A stretch of DNA of 64,000 nucleotides, taken from contig OZ023186.1 in assembly GCA_963995505.1 (NCBI GenBank), positions 11,167,570-11,231,569 on the forward strand. The letters run 5' to 3'. Below the pieces are notes generated by a model. The model saw only the letters and a list, made by a program, of their open reading frames with translations, did not search any database and was not told where the DNA came from. The first letter of the stretch is position 1; every line of letters starts with the position of its first letter. The DNA comes from Hypericum androsaemum (Eukaryota > Streptophyta > Magnoliopsida > Malpighiales > Hypericaceae). The position numbers and the translations under genes are program-made. This document shows, in pieces, positions 20,301 to 32,632 of this stretch.

Positions 20301-20366
20301 TGAAGGATAATTTAGACATTTCCACGTGGCAGACCAAAAAAGAAGATTTACATTATTATAGTAAGA

Positions 20367-21533
20367 TGGGTGGGCACTGAGCACTGGACTAGAACCGTGT
20401 TTCTCTTATTTAGCGTCTAAACATTTATTATAGTGATAATTTTAGTTATTGCACTGATTAAGTAGGTTATTAAGTTGAAAACCATATTATTGATTGAGTA
20501 CGCATAAAAAAATATAGATCGAGTCGAATTAGTATACTCGTACATAAATCCAAGTAGAACGATACTTTACCATCACTTTATTGCAAATTATGCTCTTACG
20601 TATCCCAATAACTAAATATTCTTAAATAATTAGAGAGGTACCAACGTCTACAAGTCTAATTAGCGCCCTAATGAAGCTCCAACGATCACTTTGACGTTAT
20701 AAACAGTAATTAATATTCGCCGCTGGAAGAGACATTTATACCCAAGGAAGCAATAATCAAAACTAGAGAATTGAAATAGAGATTATTAAAAGATGAATCC
20801 TCTTCTCATCGTACGTGTGGGTCTTCAACCTTTGGGCCATCAAAAGATTTAGTCATCATTCATGGTAGCTAAATCACTGACCACCAATCAAGAGAAATAG
20901 AAGCAAGAAGGGAGATCAAAGAATTTTTAACCAAACAGCTAATTAACTATAAGAGAGTATGCCTCCGCAATTAAGCGCTTATTGGCAACAAATATAAATG
21001 GAGCACGTAACCCTAGGGGCTGTCTAATCAAATACTAACACTGGGTTAACCAATCATACAACTTTATTTAAATGTTTAACTTCTCTTTTTCGGTGACCAA
21101 GTATATGATACCGTCTGGTATTCGTGTTACCTAATGCAGGTCTAAATCGAGTTGGTTTTTTGAAATTTGATAAAATTATTTTAATAAATATTTAACATGT
21201 TGTGTATTGTTGCAGAAAGTGAAAAGCTTGTTGAGACCACTTGGGTTTCTTAAGTTAGCTGACCGTCATCTACTTGACCAGAGTTTCACCCAAAAATCTA
21301 CTTGACCAGAGTGTTTAACCATGGTTCATTTAACGCTAATGTTCTCGATAATGATTGCTCCGTTGATGGAAACATAATAATAGATTATATGGAATAAAGT
21401 ATTAGCTATAGCTAATAGTACCATTAAAGGGAGAAAATAATGCGTTAGCAAGAAAAAGAGAAGCTAAAGCACTTTCATCGGTCCCATATCATGTCTCCTC
21501 CTTAGTCCCATTTGATGTGATCATTTTTCCCCC
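20367..21533. other. Upstream region of the ALOG gene
   Basis: No gene or transposon ends are seen. It probably holds the ALOG promoter; I do not see a TATA box clear enough to call. Confidence 0.4.
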
Positions 21534-21552
21534 CTCTCTCTCTCTCTCTCTC
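21534..21552. repeat. (CT)n microsatellite upstream of the ALOG gene
   Basis: About nine CT units lie 85-105 bp before the start codon, probably within the 5' leader, a common place for pyrimidine tracts in plant genes. Confidence 0.8.
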
Positions 21553-21636
21553 ACAAAATATTTCTCTTCTTGAACCCAAACATATTCTTTCCTTCTCCAA
21601 TTAGCTAAACTATTTGTTAGGCCACAATTAGAGGAG

Positions 21637-22182
21637 ATGTCGAGCAACAAAGGCAAGAACGTAGAAGGGTCATCAAGATCATCAGGTGCTATTACTGTAA
21701 CTCCTAATGATCAACCAAGCCCACCTCCTTTGAGCAGGTACGAATCACAAAAGAGGAGAGATTGGAATACTTTTGGTCAGTACCTAAGGAACCAGAGGCC
21801 ACCAGTTGCACTACCACAGTGCAACTCCAACCATGTCCTTGATTTCCTTAGGTACCTTGATCAGTTTGGGAAGACCAAAGTGCATCTCCAAGGTTGTGTC
21901 TTCTATGGGCAGCCTGAGCCGCCCGGCCCTTGTACTTGCCCCCTTAAACAAGCTTGGGGAAGCCTCGACGCCCTCATCGGCCGACTTAGGGCTGCCTATG
22001 AGGAGCATGGTGGCTTGCCGGAGACAAACCCTTTCGCGAGTGGTGCTATTAGAGTCTATCTCCGAGAAGTCAGGGACTCACAAGCCAAAGCAAGAGGGAT
22101 TCCATATAAGAAGAAAAAGAAGAGGAGGATTCACATCAAGGCTAGCGAGGAAAGCTCTAGTTTCCCGATTCAACAACCTTGA
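21637..22182 (+). CDS. ALOG (LSH/DUF640) domain nuclear protein
   Basis: A 181-residue, single-exon member of the LIGHT-DEPENDENT SHORT HYPOCOTYLS / rice G1 (ALOG) family, which are small plant-specific nuclear regulators of light responses, meristem boundaries and organ growth. A Ser/Pro-rich N-terminus (1-33) is followed by the ALOG domain (about 34-157), beginning [17 protein letters not shown] and including the zinc-ribbon insert with H83, C87, C99 and C101. A basic nuclear localisation run of lysines and arginines follows (158-164), then a short tail. Length and the lack of introns match the family. The start at 21637 is the first Met of the frame, about 85 bp after the CT tract. The exact paralogue (LSH1 to LSH10) cannot be set by eye. 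Confidence 0.95.
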   Translation: MSSNKGKNVEGSSRSSGAITVTPNDQPSPPPLSRYESQKRRDWNTFGQYLRNQRPPVALPQCNSNHVLDFLRYLDQFGKTKVHLQGCVFYGQPEPPGPCTCPLKQAWGSLDALIGRLRAAYEEHGGLPETNPFASGAIRVYLREVRDSQAKARGIPYKKKKKRRIHIKASEESSSFPIQQP

Positions 22183-22189
22183 CATCAAT

Positions 22190-24490
22190 TGATGTCTTCT
22201 ACTTCAACTCTTGAAGTTAATGGTAAGTATTTCCGGATCAGCGACTCCCCAATTCGTTAATGGTAAGCTTTAGGTGATGCTTTATGCTGAGTTTTTTTCT
22301 CGGTAGAAATGTTTAATGCGATGTTTAAAAGTAAAAAGAAGATAGATACGTACTTACCAAGGCTGTTTGGTACGTTTTTAGAGAAGTTGGATACCCTATG
22401 CATTGTCTATGGAAACCCTAATTTTAACAGTTGGTGTTACTTTGTAAGATAAATAGTTTTGCATTTTATACCTTACCCTCGAAATAAAACACAAAGTTCC
22501 GTGATATCGGTAGAATATTTTAGGTTTCTGCGTCTCTTGCTATCTTATAGCAATCGAACGCGTCGGCATTGCACACACATATATCTTATTTCCTGGTGCA
22601 ATATATTTATACCTTTTCGGAAAAAAAAAAACAAGGTTCTGTGATGATAGTGTGAAGATGTGCCTCTTCTGTTCACTCCTTAGCTAAATTATGTTAATTT
22701 ATCAAATGAGAGAAGATTCCAATTTGATTAGAAAAGATTTTTTTAAAAGTCCATAGTTAATGTTCTCTTAAATTGACTAAATATGATTAGTGTGCTCCAA
22801 ATTGATAACACCTAAGCGCATTATAAAAGAGAGAAAAAAAAGATCTCTCTTCTCATTCACCCCTTTCTCTTATGCAAAATCTTTTGAGATTCTGCACGAT
22901 CTCGTGCCCGCCATGAATGGAAACAAGTAACTAGGAGCATATTTGGGCGTAGCAAAAACTATGAATTAATTAGAAGGTAGAGATATTATGTGTTAAGATT
23001 TTGTTGCCTACACACTGCACACTATATTTTATAACATGATCTAGGACACTAGGATAAACCAAAAGCCTATTCAGCTCTTTGTTTCTAGTTGCTAATTGCA
23101 TCATTCATTCTCATGTAAAATCTTTGTTTCTTTGTCTCCGCTACTATTTGTAATATTTGTTGTCCTTTTTTCCAATTATTTTAAGCATCCCATTGCTCAA
23201 ATGTCTCTTTCTATGGCATACTATAGTAGTTAAATTGATTTGTGTACCAAAATCAGATTGTCTCTTGTCTCCTCCATTGAAGTGACATAATTGAAATTCC
23301 ATTATGAATCTAGCCCCACACCAAGCTTATTGCAGCAAATTTCGAGCTATATTCATTGTATTTCATTTCAGATCATTCCAATAATTGAACAAAATAGCAA
23401 ATCCTCAACTCGTTGACATCACCCTTGTGGGATTGAAATTAAACTACATCAAAGCAATCATCATGAAAGCCAAAGGACCAATCTAAATGTTCATGAGCAT
23501 TGGTAATTAGTGTCCATGTAAACGTAACTTACAATTCTCCTCAATTTTTGTCTTAAATTGGTACAAATAATAATGAAATCAGACCGAACTTTCATTTGCC
23601 GGAACCTGAATTACTCTTTGTCTTGTACGAGAAGCATACATTCTAACTACTTGTCTTATTTTCAGGCTCTTCCTTTGTCAAGACATGCTTAAGCCACCAC
23701 TCTCTCGATCGGATCCAGCCCCAAGTATCACTCAAGTCTAAGTACCTAAAGTTGTACTAATTGAGAATCCACTACCTCCAAGATAAAGGCCAGGAGTTCA
23801 ATTTTAGTAGAAGTTACGTCTTCTCATCTTTTTTGTTCCAGTCGAGCTCAGTTAATATTGTGATATAGCCATCAAGCCCGAGTTATTTTGAATTACAACA
23901 TATTGCATTCAGGAATGTATCGACTTCAATATAGTGCTTTGCACATAGGACAAATGTTATATGTTTCAAAAATCTCACATACAGAGAAGTTTAACAGTAC
24001 TCTTATTACCGCTAAATCTATGTTATTGGACGCTTGCTGAACTGCCATGTGCAACCTTGAATAGATTATCATCATCGGCATCTATTAGAAGATTTGAAAA
24101 CATGTTTTCCCATCTTGCTTGAACTTTAAATTTAAATAACCATTACTGTAGGATTGGATTAGGTCTGGAGCGTTATAATGTGAGATAATTTGTTGATTTT
24201 ATCTAAAAGTGCGCGTCGGATATCTAAAGGTTAGAAATTTATGCAAGTGATCCTATGAGTATTTTCGACTTATACAAATTTTTTCATTTTTCCTTTGCTC
24301 TCCTCTCTCTATTCACCCTCCCCTCTCTCTCCAACTTCCTAGGTTCCTTCTTAGACAAGCTCAATTTTTTTTCTTCCTCCTCTTCTTTTTTTTTCTCCCC
24401 CCTCTTCCTTCTTCTTCTCTTCTCTGCTTTCGCCCTTGGATGAGATTGGACCTAATCCTTTCTTGGTGTAATCTACGATTCCGCATTCTC
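22190..24490. other. Intergenic DNA downstream of the ALOG gene
   Basis: No gene, terminal repeat or RNA gene is seen over about 2.3 kb. CT-rich low-complexity sequence lies at 24295-24430. The first few hundred bases should contain the ALOG 3' UTR. Confidence 0.4.
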
Positions 24491-24499
24491 AATGCCTAA

Positions 24500-24900
24500 C
24501 TTGTCCAACACCTTTGTTTTGCATATGACTTAAAGACAACAATAGCTTCTTGCTATCCATGTTTCTCTGAGACAACAATAGCTTTTTACTAACCATGCCT
24601 CTGTGAGATAACCACAGTTTTTTGCTAGACTTGCCTCTGTGAATACCCATTCTAAGAACCAACTTTGCTGCACTCAACCATTCATGTCATGACCTTACTC
24701 CCTCATATGATGTAACTATATCTTCTTGCTAACCACGCCTCTATGAGACAACCATAGTTTTTTGCTAACCATGCTTCTGCGAGATAACCACAGTTTTTTG
24801 CTAGCCATGCCTTTGTGAATACCCATTCCAAGAACCATCTTGGTTGCACTCAAACTATTCATGTCAAAACATTCCTCCCTTATATGACGTAACCTCATAT
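24500..24900. repeat. Minisatellite with nested ~45-bp and ~210-bp periodicity
   Basis: Units like 'TTTTTTGCTAACCATGCCTCTGTGAGATAACCACAG' recur at least six times. A longer block that also contains 'GTGAATACCCATTC(T/C)AAGAACCA' and a 'TTCATGTCA' string is present twice (about 24560-24715 and 24725-24895). The minus-strand frames through it are repetitive (SKKLWLS-type) and I regard them as a by-product of the repeat. Confidence 0.8.
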
Positions 24901-25059
24901 ACGATGAGCATTTGTGATACCGAAAAATGGAGACGGGAGGAGGTAACCATAAGAGCACACTCGAAAGAGGAGCCTTCACTCTATGGAATCCACCAAGGAG
25001 ATCGGGTAGACACGCTTCACTTAATGGAATCCACCATTGAGTTTTAGGAAAGACATAAG

Positions 25060-25740
25060 ATATGACCCTTCACTCAATAGAATCCACCAAAGAGATTCAG
25101 GAAGCAATCTTCACTCGATGGAACCTACAAAGGAGTTAGGAACATATCCAACTAAACAAAATAGGATTCTAGATCCTAACATATCCATAAGAGTATCCCC
25201 TAACCGACTATCCTAGCCGACTAAACAAAATAGGACTCCAAAATCTAACATACAAGTCCCCTAACCGACTACCTAGCCAACTAAACAAATCAGACGGGAT
25301 CAGAACATATCATCCACATATCAGAACTTATCAGAATCAGAATCAAGATTTCAGACACAATCAGAATTCAGGCATATCAGGAACAACATAGATCAGAAAC
25401 TACAAAAAATCAAAAATATCAATACGGATCAAAAAATATGGCACAAAAATGAACTCATTAGTAGTAAAGGAATCAGCTTAAGTCAGACTCCAAACTCGAA
25501 CCATATGTGTCTCAGAATAAGACGTGAATTATCTCAGGAAACCTAAACTCCTCAATCTACAAGGTAACCACGAATTTCAATTATATAACGTTGCTCCTAA
25601 CTCCTTAAACCTTCACGCGCCTAATCCAATGATCCGTCTAAGACCCCTTCGAATCTAACTTGTCCCCTCACAGATTCATCCTCTCCACCTTTTGTTAGAG
25701 AGGCAAACACTCAACTTATAACAGGAATCACCCGAATTGA
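25060..25740. other. Repeat-derived DNA without recognised domain
   Basis: Short motifs recur ('CTAACCGACTA...CTAGCCGACTAAAC', 'GGAATCCACC'), so this may be decayed transposon or satellite sequence. No protein or element ends are recognised. Confidence 0.3.
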
Positions 25741-25760
25741 ATTTAAGAGGGAAAATTGTG

Positions 25761-26629
25761 TTAGTAACTTACCCTCCTCGTACAGGCGTGTTGCTCTGTC
25801 AACCAATCCATTTCTAGGATAACGTCGAAGCCCATCATCCCTATGATTTGGAAGTGCCCCTTGAGTTGATGGCCACTTATAAGGATCTCGTAGTCACAAA
25901 TTTGATATACAATAATGGTCTTTCCCAGTGGAGTTTTAACCGCCATCTCCCCCTCACATTTGTTTCTCGACAGCTTATGTCTTCTCACAAAGTGTTCAGC
26001 AATGAATGATTGGGTTACTCTAAAATCAAATAATGTATTTGTAGGGAACCAAGCTACTAAGAATTTACCTGCGGCAGGGTCCTACACTTAAAATGGCATT
26101 CTCTTAGCGACACAAGTAACTTACTAAGCAAAATTTTACCTGTCATCACATCTCTCTGTTGCCCAGCTTCTATTTGGTTGAGGGCGTACACTCGTGTCGT
26201 AGATTTTGGTGGCGGTTTTCCTCCTACAGGGGCGGTGCGGCCACTAGAGTTTGTTGCTATTGGAGCCCGTGCACGCATCTTGGGGTAAGTTGCCAGTTGG
26301 TGTCCCATCTTTCCACACTTAAAGAATGCTCCAAAAATCCACCTAAAACAAATTTGTGTTATATCTCCCAATTGAAAATCCAAGTCTACTAGTTGATTAA
26401 ATTAATACTCTATTTACTTGTATTGCTCCTGGGTGTGGCCCGTACGATTCCATCTCTCGCACCATGCACCAAAGTTTCTAGCAGAAAGTGGGTTGTAGGG
26501 TCTCTTGGTTGATTCAGAATAATGATTCCATCCATTTGGCCTCACCTTCCTCTTTGCCAGTTCCTTCTCTGCCTTCTTTTGGCAGGATTTCAAATTTTGT
26601 TCGATCACCAGCGCCCTGTGGAGGACAAC
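25761..26629 (-). pseudogene. Degenerate Ty3/gypsy element: gag end and protease (left part of the split host element)
   Basis: On the minus strand, gag sequence resumes at 26629 exactly where the nested element ends and runs through two decayed zinc knuckles: one near 26420-26470 where expected cysteines are Trp and Tyr, and one near 26290-26340 where the outer cysteines are Phe and Tyr. It continues to an acid-protease tail with FDVILEMDWL (25761-25988). Stops and frameshifts separate the pieces. Reverse transcriptase and everything beyond are absent to the left, so the element is truncated at about 25750. Confidence 0.8.
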
Positions 26630-27434
26630 TGATATGAATCTCCGCGGAAAAGATTCACAACTCGGACCGTTTGTTACTTTAGAATGGAACAGATCACAAC
26701 TCACAAGAACTTACACGAACTAAGGCACGAATTTGTACCTCAACCCGCTGCAAGGGCTTCTGAACCTTGACCTAAGGTCGTATCACGCCACAAACGGGGA
26801 TGGAATATCCGCTTGATAAGTGAAGGATAAATTCTGGCCAAGACGACTCACCAGCCTAAGCAAGAACAAACGAGTATCAAACTCTCAACTAGCCAATGCT
26901 AAGCATTTCCGAATTGTATGTGTGCATTTTATTGCTAGGAGTCCTCTTTATATAGGCTCCCAAAGTACCAAAATATTCCTAAACAAGCTAACTCCTTAAA
27001 AAGGAGTTCAAAGGCTGGCCAAAACTCTCTTTCCTATTCTAAGGAGATTCTGGCCGAATTATTCAACTAAAATAGGAAATAATCTAAACAAATAATATCT
27101 AATAGAATAACAATTAATTGCACGTCCTAACAAGAAGATGCATGGCCTAAATAGGTTGATTCTTGCTGATTCTCCATGTGCGCATGCATCCAGAAGTTGG
27201 TGTGCATATTAAGCTTCCAAAATAGCCTCTATCACGTGCATGGGCTTTGCATGTGCCTCATGCACGTCCTTGCACTTGTACGCACCAACTTGAGCCCAAA
27301 CTTCTTGCATTAGTCCATTGAAATCAGATTGCAACTTCCTAGCTCGTGCTCTTGTCATTGGCCCAATTGGAACTTGAACTTGCTGCGAGTCTACAAGCTT
27401 GATAGTAGGTGCGTCCTTAGGCTTGCTCACATCA
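26630..27434 (-). repeat. 3' LTR of the young gypsy element
   Basis: 805 bp. It contains the last ~75 codons and stop of the polyprotein (27209-27434) and, on the minus strand, a TATATAAA box at 26948-26955. Confidence 0.93.
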
Positions 27435-30400
27435 GTCCCCTCCTCTTGAAAAGGATTTGTCCTCAAATCATCACCTACATCAAACGGACTCAAGTCAGCC
27501 ACGTTAAACGAAGCACTTACATTATACTCACCCGGAAGGTCTAGCTTGTAGGCATTATCATTGATGCGTTCGATCACTTGGAATGGACCATCTCCCCGTG
27601 GTAGCAACTTTGAACGTCTTTGTACAGGAAAACGCTCCTTCCTCATATGTAGCCAAACCCAATCTCCCGGCTCAAAGACAACCTTGTGCCTTCCTTTGTT
27701 TGCTTGCCTTGCATAGTGCTCCGTGCGCTTCTCGATGTTCATTCTTGCTTTCTCATGTAACTGCTTGACAAATTCAGCTTTCTTCTTGCCATCTAAGTTA
27801 ACTTGCTCACTCGAAGGTAGAGGTGATAAATCCAATGGAGTCAAAGGATTAAATCCATAAACAAGCTCAAATGGTGAGAATTGAGTAGCAGAATGGACAG
27901 AACGATTATAAGCAAACTCAACATGAGGCAAACATTCTTCCCAAATCTTAATGTTATGCTTAATGAGTGCTCTCAAAAGTGTAGACAAAGTCCTATTCAC
28001 TACTTCAGTTTGACCATCAGTTTGAGGATGACAAGTAGTAGAAAACAACAACTTAGTACCTAACTTGCACCACAAGGTCTTCCAAAAGTAACTTAGGAAC
28101 TTAGCATCTCTATCAGAGATAATTGTCCTAGGCATGCCATGCAACCTAACAACCTCTCTAAAGAACAAATCAGCAATGTTTGAAGCATCATCAGTCTTAT
28201 GACATGGAATGAAATGTGCCATCTTAGAAAACCTATCCACTACCACAAAAATTGAATCTCTTCCACGCTTAGTCCTAGGTAGGCCTAACACAAAATCCAT
28301 AGAGATATCAATCCAGGGCTCACTAGGTATAGGTAGTGGGGTGTACAAACCATGGGGTTTTACCTTTGACTTGGCTTGCTTGCAAGTGATGCAACGACCA
28401 CAAACTCTCTCAACGTCTCTCTTCATGTGTGGCCAAAAGAAATGATCTTGTAGCATTGCCAAGGTCTTTGCAATTCCAAAATGCCCCATTAAGCCACCTC
28501 CATGTGCCTCCTGAATTAGTAATTCTCGCATCGAACAATTAGGCACACAAAGTTTGTTTTCACGAAATAGGTAACCTTCATTACGAAAGAACTTACCAAA
28601 TGCACTTCTTTCAGTTGATCTAAACAACTCGCCAAAATCAACATCATCAACATACATCTCCTTAATGTGTTCAAAGCCAAGTAGTTTAGCATCAAGAGTT
28701 GAGATCAAGGCGTACCTTCGTGATAGTGCATCAGCCACTACATTTTCCTTACCTTGCTTGTAGCGAATGACATAAGGAAATGTCTCAATGAATTCCACCC
28801 ATCGTGCATGCCTCTTGTTCAGCTTGTGTTGCCCCTTTAAGTGCTTGAGTGACTCATGATCAGTGTGAATCACGAACTCCTTGGGCCACAAATAATGCTG
28901 CCATGTCTCCAATGCTCGAACTAGTGCGTACAACTCCTTGTCATAGGTCGGGTAATTCAAGGTTGCACCACTTAGTTTCTCACTAAAGTATGCAATAGGT
29001 CTTCCATCTTGCATAAGGACAGCTCCAATTCCTACACCAGAAGCATCACACTCTATTTCAAAAGTCTTAGAGAAATTAGGTAAAGCTAACAAGGGTGCAT
29101 TAGTCAACTTCCCTTTCAGTAGTTGGAAAGCCTTCTCTTGAGCTTCTCCCCAAGTAAAGCCCACGTTCTTCTTGATGACTTCAGTTATGGGTGCGGCTAT
29201 GCTACTAAAGTCCTTCACAAATCTCCTATAAAAACTAGCTAGTCCATGAAAGCTCCTAACATTAGCAACACTTGTAGGGCTTGGCCATTCACGGATAGCT
29301 CGGATCTTTTCTTCATCAACCTGTATTCCGTTAGCTCCAACAACAAAACCCAAGAATACAAGCTTATCCGTACAAAAGGTGCACTTCTTCAAGTTAGCAA
29401 ACAATTGTTCTTCTCTAAGTGCATCTAAGACAGATTTCAAATGTTCTAGATGATCCCCCACGTTCTTGCTATAGATGAGTATATCATCAAAGTAAACAAC
29501 TACAAATTTACCAATGAATGGACGTAGAACATGATTCATGAGTCGCATAAACGTGCTAGGTGCGTTGGACAAACCAAATGGCATGACCATCCACTCATAC
29601 AACCCATACTTAGTTTTAAAAGCAGTCTTCCACTCATCTCCTTCTTTCATCCTAATTTGATGATAACCACTCTTCAAATCAATCTTAGAAAACATGCAAG
29701 AACCATGCAACTCATCTAACATGTCATCTAAACGAGGGATAGGGTGACGATATTTTACCGTTATGTTGTTGACTGCTCGGCAATCAACACACATTCTCCA
29801 TGTTTTATCCTTCTTGGGCACAAGTAGGACTGGAACAGCACATGGACTCATGCTCTCTCTTACGTACCCTTTCTCCAACAGCTCGTTGACTTGCTTCTCA
29901 AGCTCCTTTGTCTCTTCAGGATTGCTTCTATATGCGGGACGGTTAGGTATGGTAGCTCCCGGGACAAAGTCTATTTGATGTTTAATCCCACGAATAGGTG
30001 GCAAACCAGGTGGTAGCTCGTCGGGAAAGACATCCTTGTAATCCTGCAAAAGAGACACAACCGTACTAGGTACATGTGGTTCAAGCTCGTTAGTGTTTAA
30101 AAGTGCCTCCCTATACCGAAGTAAGATCATAGGCTTCTTTGTAAAGCACGCTTGCTTAATATCACTTGTTCCCACATAGTAACTCTTTTTCCAACTCTCG
30201 TTTTTTCTCTCTTTGGCCGTTTTAATTTCTGTTTTTCCGGCTTCTTTTGTTTTCTCAATCTTTTCCTCTCCATTGGCCGTTTTTCTTATCTTTTTTTCGG
30301 CTTCTTCTCTCCTCTCATTCTTTTTCTTCTTGTCACGCTCTCTTTGCTCATCACTTTCTTTTTGCAACTGGCGTTGATCTTCACAAACTTGTGATGGTGA

Positions 30401-31996
30401 CAAGGGTGCCAAGGTGATTACTCTCTTCTTAAGTATAAATGAATACTTGTTGGTGTAGCCATCATGATGCACTTTCCTATCAAACTGCCACGGCCTTCCT
30501 AACAATAGGTGACCAGCTTGCATTGGTACAACATCACACAACACTTCATCCTCATAGTTGCCAATGCGGAATGCTACCAATACTTGCTTCATCACTCGTA
30601 CTTCTCCACTATCATTCAGCCATTGTAGTTTGTAAGGCTTAGGGTGTTTTCCCGTGAGTAACCCTAACTTCTCCACCATAGTAGTGCTTGCAACATTAGC
30701 ACAACTTCCTCCATCTATGATGACACTACACACCTTGTCTTTGACATAGCACCTTGTGTGAAAAATATTTTCTCTTTGAGCCACATCATTTTCTTCTTTT
30801 ACTTGCACATTCAATGCTCTTCTAGACACAAGAGTAAGCCTCTCAGCAGCTTGGTACTCTTCCTCGGATACGTCCTCCAAAGAAGGCATGCTTTCATGCT
30901 CCGAATCCTCTTCTTCAGTTTCAATCTCTCCACTCTCCTTGATCACCATTGCTTGCTTGTTAGGGCATTGACTTGAGATGTGCCCTCTTCCTTGACACTT
31001 AAAGCACTTGATGTCACGGTTCCTAGCTGGAGTGACTTCCACTTTCCTTTGAGAATTAGCTTGAGAACTCTCGGATTTATGCTCTACTTTGGCTGCTTGT
31101 GGCTTGTCAAACTTCTTTTGGTAGTTTGGCTTCCAAGTAGAATTCGATGTAGCTTTTGTTCTCCCCTCTCCTCTCCTGAGTTGCTTCTCAATTTTCGTTG
31201 CCATATGCACCATGTCCTCCAACTCCACATAGTGTTGCAACTCAACTTTGTCTTGAATTTCAGGATTGAGTCCATTCAAGAACCTTGCCATTGTAACTTC
31301 TCTATCTTCATCTATATCAGCTCTTATCATGGCCATCTCCATCTGTTTGAAATACTCCTCCACACTCAAACTTCCTTGCCTCATTCCTTGTAACTTCTTA
31401 TACAGCTCTCTATAGTAATGACTTGGAACAAATCTCTTCCTCATCACCACTTTCATGTCTTCCCAAGTAGCTATAGGGCGTTCTCTATTTCTCCTCCTGC
31501 TAGTCACAAGTTGATCCCACCAAGTTATAGCATAATCAGTGAATTCGGTGATGGCAAGTTTTACCTTCTTTTCTTCGGAGCTATTGTGGCAATCAAACAC
31601 GAACTCAATCTTCTTCTCCCACTCTAAGTACGCCTCCGGGTCAGAACGACCAGCAAAGGAAGGTATCTTCAGTTTGATACTCCCTATGTTGTCGTCTCTC
31701 TTTGGCCTTGCCTCCCTAGGTGGACGGTTTGTTCTTGCTCTCCTAAGACTCCTTGTAGAGCCTACGCCTTCTTCCGACTCAGAATCAGCTCCGCTCGATT
31801 CTCCAATAGGTACTCCTCTCCTACGCCTTTGGAGTTCGCCTCGCGTTTGGGGGTTGTCACGAGAATTCTCCACGGCATCCACGCGTAGTTGCAAAGGCTC
31901 CATCTGAGCTTGCACCATCCGCTCGAGCTTCCCGGCCAAGGCATCCACTAATAACTTAAGGTCTATGCTTCCCATAGTTTGACCTTCATGCGACAT
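27209..31996 (-). CDS. Gag-Pol polyprotein of the young gypsy element
   Basis: A 1595-residue intact polyprotein. Gag lies at about 105-270, with a CCHC knuckle [14 protein letters not shown] (331-344). The protease active site is DGGS (about 428). A Lys/Glu-rich linker (545-605) follows. Reverse transcriptase spans about 690-890 with YFDD at 835-838, and RNase H about 980-1090 starting [13 protein letters not shown]. Integrase has the HHCC zinc domain (1165-1205) and the D1234, D1295, E1331 triad (DD35E). A C-terminal module carries [20 protein letters not shown]. The last ~75 residues lie within the 3' LTR, and the polypurine tract is translated as QEEG. Gag and pol share one frame with no shift signal. 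All catalytic residues are present, so this copy may be active. The start at 31996 is the first Met of the frame after a 636-bp leader. Confidence 0.95.
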   Translation of the reverse strand: MSHEGQTMGSIDLKLLVDALAGKLERMVQAQMEPLQLRVDAVENSRDNPQTRGELQRRRRGVPIGESSGADSESEEGVGSTRSLRRARTNRPPREARPKRDDNIGSIKLKIPSFAGRSDPEAYLEWEKKIEFVFDCHNSSEEKKVKLAITEFTDYAITWWDQLVTSRRRNRERPIATWEDMKVVMRKRFVPSHYYRELYKKLQGMRQGSLSVEEYFKQMEMAMIRADIDEDREVTMARFLNGLNPEIQDKVELQHYVELEDMVHMATKIEKQLRRGEGRTKATSNSTWKPNYQKKFDKPQAAKVEHKSESSQANSQRKVEVTPARNRDIKCFKCQGRGHISSQCPNKQAMVIKESGEIETEEEDSEHESMPSLEDVSEEEYQAAERLTLVSRRALNVQVKEENDVAQRENIFHTRCYVKDKVCSVIIDGGSCANVASTTMVEKLGLLTGKHPKPYKLQWLNDSGEVRVMKQVLVAFRIGNYEDEVLCDVVPMQAGHLLLGRPWQFDRKVHHDGYTNKYSFILKKRVITLAPLSPSQVCEDQRQLQKESDEQRERDKKKKNERREEAEKKIRKTANGEEKIEKTKEAGKTEIKTAKERKNESWKKSYYVGTSDIKQACFTKKPMILLRYREALLNTNELEPHVPSTVVSLLQDYKDVFPDELPPGLPPIRGIKHQIDFVPGATIPNRPAYRSNPEETKELEKQVNELLEKGYVRESMSPCAVPVLLVPKKDKTWRMCVDCRAVNNITVKYRHPIPRLDDMLDELHGSCMFSKIDLKSGYHQIRMKEGDEWKTAFKTKYGLYEWMVMPFGLSNAPSTFMRLMNHVLRPFIGKFVVVYFDDILIYSKNVGDHLEHLKSVLDALREEQLFANLKKCTFCTDKLVFLGFVVGANGIQVDEEKIRAIREWPSPTSVANVRSFHGLASFYRRFVKDFSSIAAPITEVIKKNVGFTWGEAQEKAFQLLKGKLTNAPLLALPNFSKTFEIECDASGVGIGAVLMQDGRPIAYFSEKLSGATLNYPTYDKELYALVRALETWQHYLWPKEFVIHTDHESLKHLKGQHKLNKRHARWVEFIETFPYVIRYKQGKENVVADALSRRYALISTLDAKLLGFEHIKEMYVDDVDFGELFRSTERSAFGKFFRNEGYLFRENKLCVPNCSMRELLIQEAHGGGLMGHFGIAKTLAMLQDHFFWPHMKRDVERVCGRCITCKQAKSKVKPHGLYTPLPIPSEPWIDISMDFVLGLPRTKRGRDSIFVVVDRFSKMAHFIPCHKTDDASNIADLFFREVVRLHGMPRTIISDRDAKFLSYFWKTLWCKLGTKLLFSTTCHPQTDGQTEVVNRTLSTLLRALIKHNIKIWEECLPHVEFAYNRSVHSATQFSPFELVYGFNPLTPLDLSPLPSSEQVNLDGKKKAEFVKQLHEKARMNIEKRTEHYARQANKGRHKVVFEPGDWVWLHMRKERFPVQRRSKLLPRGDGPFQVIERINDNAYKLDLPGEYNVSASFNVADLSPFDVGDDLRTNPFQEEGTDVSKPKDAPTIKLVDSQQVQVPIGPMTRARARKLQSDFNGLMQEVWAQVGAYKCKDVHEAHAKPMHVIEAILEA
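27435..27448 (-). other. Polypurine tract of the young gypsy element
   Basis: On the minus strand CAAGAGGAGGGGAC lies directly before the TGATGTGAGC start of the 3' LTR, and within the coding frame. Confidence 0.88.
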
Positions 31997-32632
31997 GTTT
32001 GCTACAAGAAAAATTGGTTAGTAAAAAAAATTATGGCCTCACAAGCTCACTCCCTTACGTGTATACTCTCAATGTAGGGTGCACTCAAGTTCACTCGTGT
32101 TTGCACTCAAATATTTGGCTTTTCTCTCTAAGGTACTCGCACACTCTTGCCTTTTTCCTCTCGTGATACTTGTATGTTCTTACTAAGGCTAGAACGGCCT
32201 TGCTTGAGCTCCACGCTTTAACAAACAGAATGTTAAAGTTCCTCTTTGGTCTTTCTTTTAGTCTTGCTCGTCCCCTTTCTTGATCAGCTGTTGCGCCTCC
32301 TTAGTTTGCTAGCTTCCCTCGGATTTGCTTCCTCTTTAGCTTGAGACTTCCAATTTAGCTTGCTTCCTCTTTAGCTTGCGGCTTCCTTTTTTTCTTTTTC
32401 TTTTCTTTCCTTTTTTTTTCTTTTCTTTTCTTTTCTTTTCTTTTTTTTTTCTTTCTTTTCTTTTCTTTCTTTTCTTGCTTCACTCGTTTGTTTTCCTCTC
32501 TTTTCTCTCAAACAGCGAGGAGAGAAAACGAACCAACAAGAACAAAAAAATAACAAGCAACAAAACGAACCAACAAGAACAAAAATAACAAGGATAATGA
32601 ACTAAAGTAACAAGCTAAGCTCTGATACCAAC
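31997..32632 (-). other. 5' leader of the young gypsy element
   Basis: 636 bp between the 5' LTR and the polyprotein start. A strong T/C run at 32385-32475 (A/G on the element's sense strand) dominates it. No independent gene is seen; the short frames there are low complexity. Confidence 0.7.
32619..32630 (-). other. Primer-binding site (initiator Met tRNA type)
   Basis: On the minus strand this reads TGGTATCAGAGC, complementary to the 3' end of plant initiator tRNA-Met, two bases after the 5' LTR. Confidence 0.92.

Larger units (their letters stand above)
19388..20366 (-). mobile_element. Compact non-autonomous Helitron (979 bp)
   Basis: Read on the minus strand, the element starts TCTTACTATAATAATG after an A and ends TATTTACTAG before a T, the A|TC...CTAG|T arrangement of Helitrons, which insert between A and T without target duplication. 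About 12 bases before CTAG lies a GC-rich hairpin (CACTCGC-ATC-GCGCGTG, one mismatch). It encloses a PIF1-type helicase tail near its 3' end and a GC-rich, coding-like segment (about 19860-20300) in its 5' half. It lacks the Rep domain and most of the helicase, so it is non-autonomous. Confidence 0.82.

Noticed and set aside
21806..22192. Overlapping 128-codon frame in the ALOG gene
   Set aside because: Out-of-frame shadow of the conserved ALOG coding sequence.
24489..24979. Repetitive minus-strand proteins (SKKLWLS-type)
   Set aside because: The frames come from the minisatellite period and have no start context or domain.
32371..32588. Short frames in the pyrimidine tract
   Set aside because: Lys/Glu or Phe-rich translations of a simple T/C run in the leader of the young gypsy element.
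32619..32630. tRNA gene suggested by the tRNA-complementary string
   Set aside because: Only 12 bases match and they sit at the primer-binding position of an LTR element; the same applies at 34868, 39551 and 63205.
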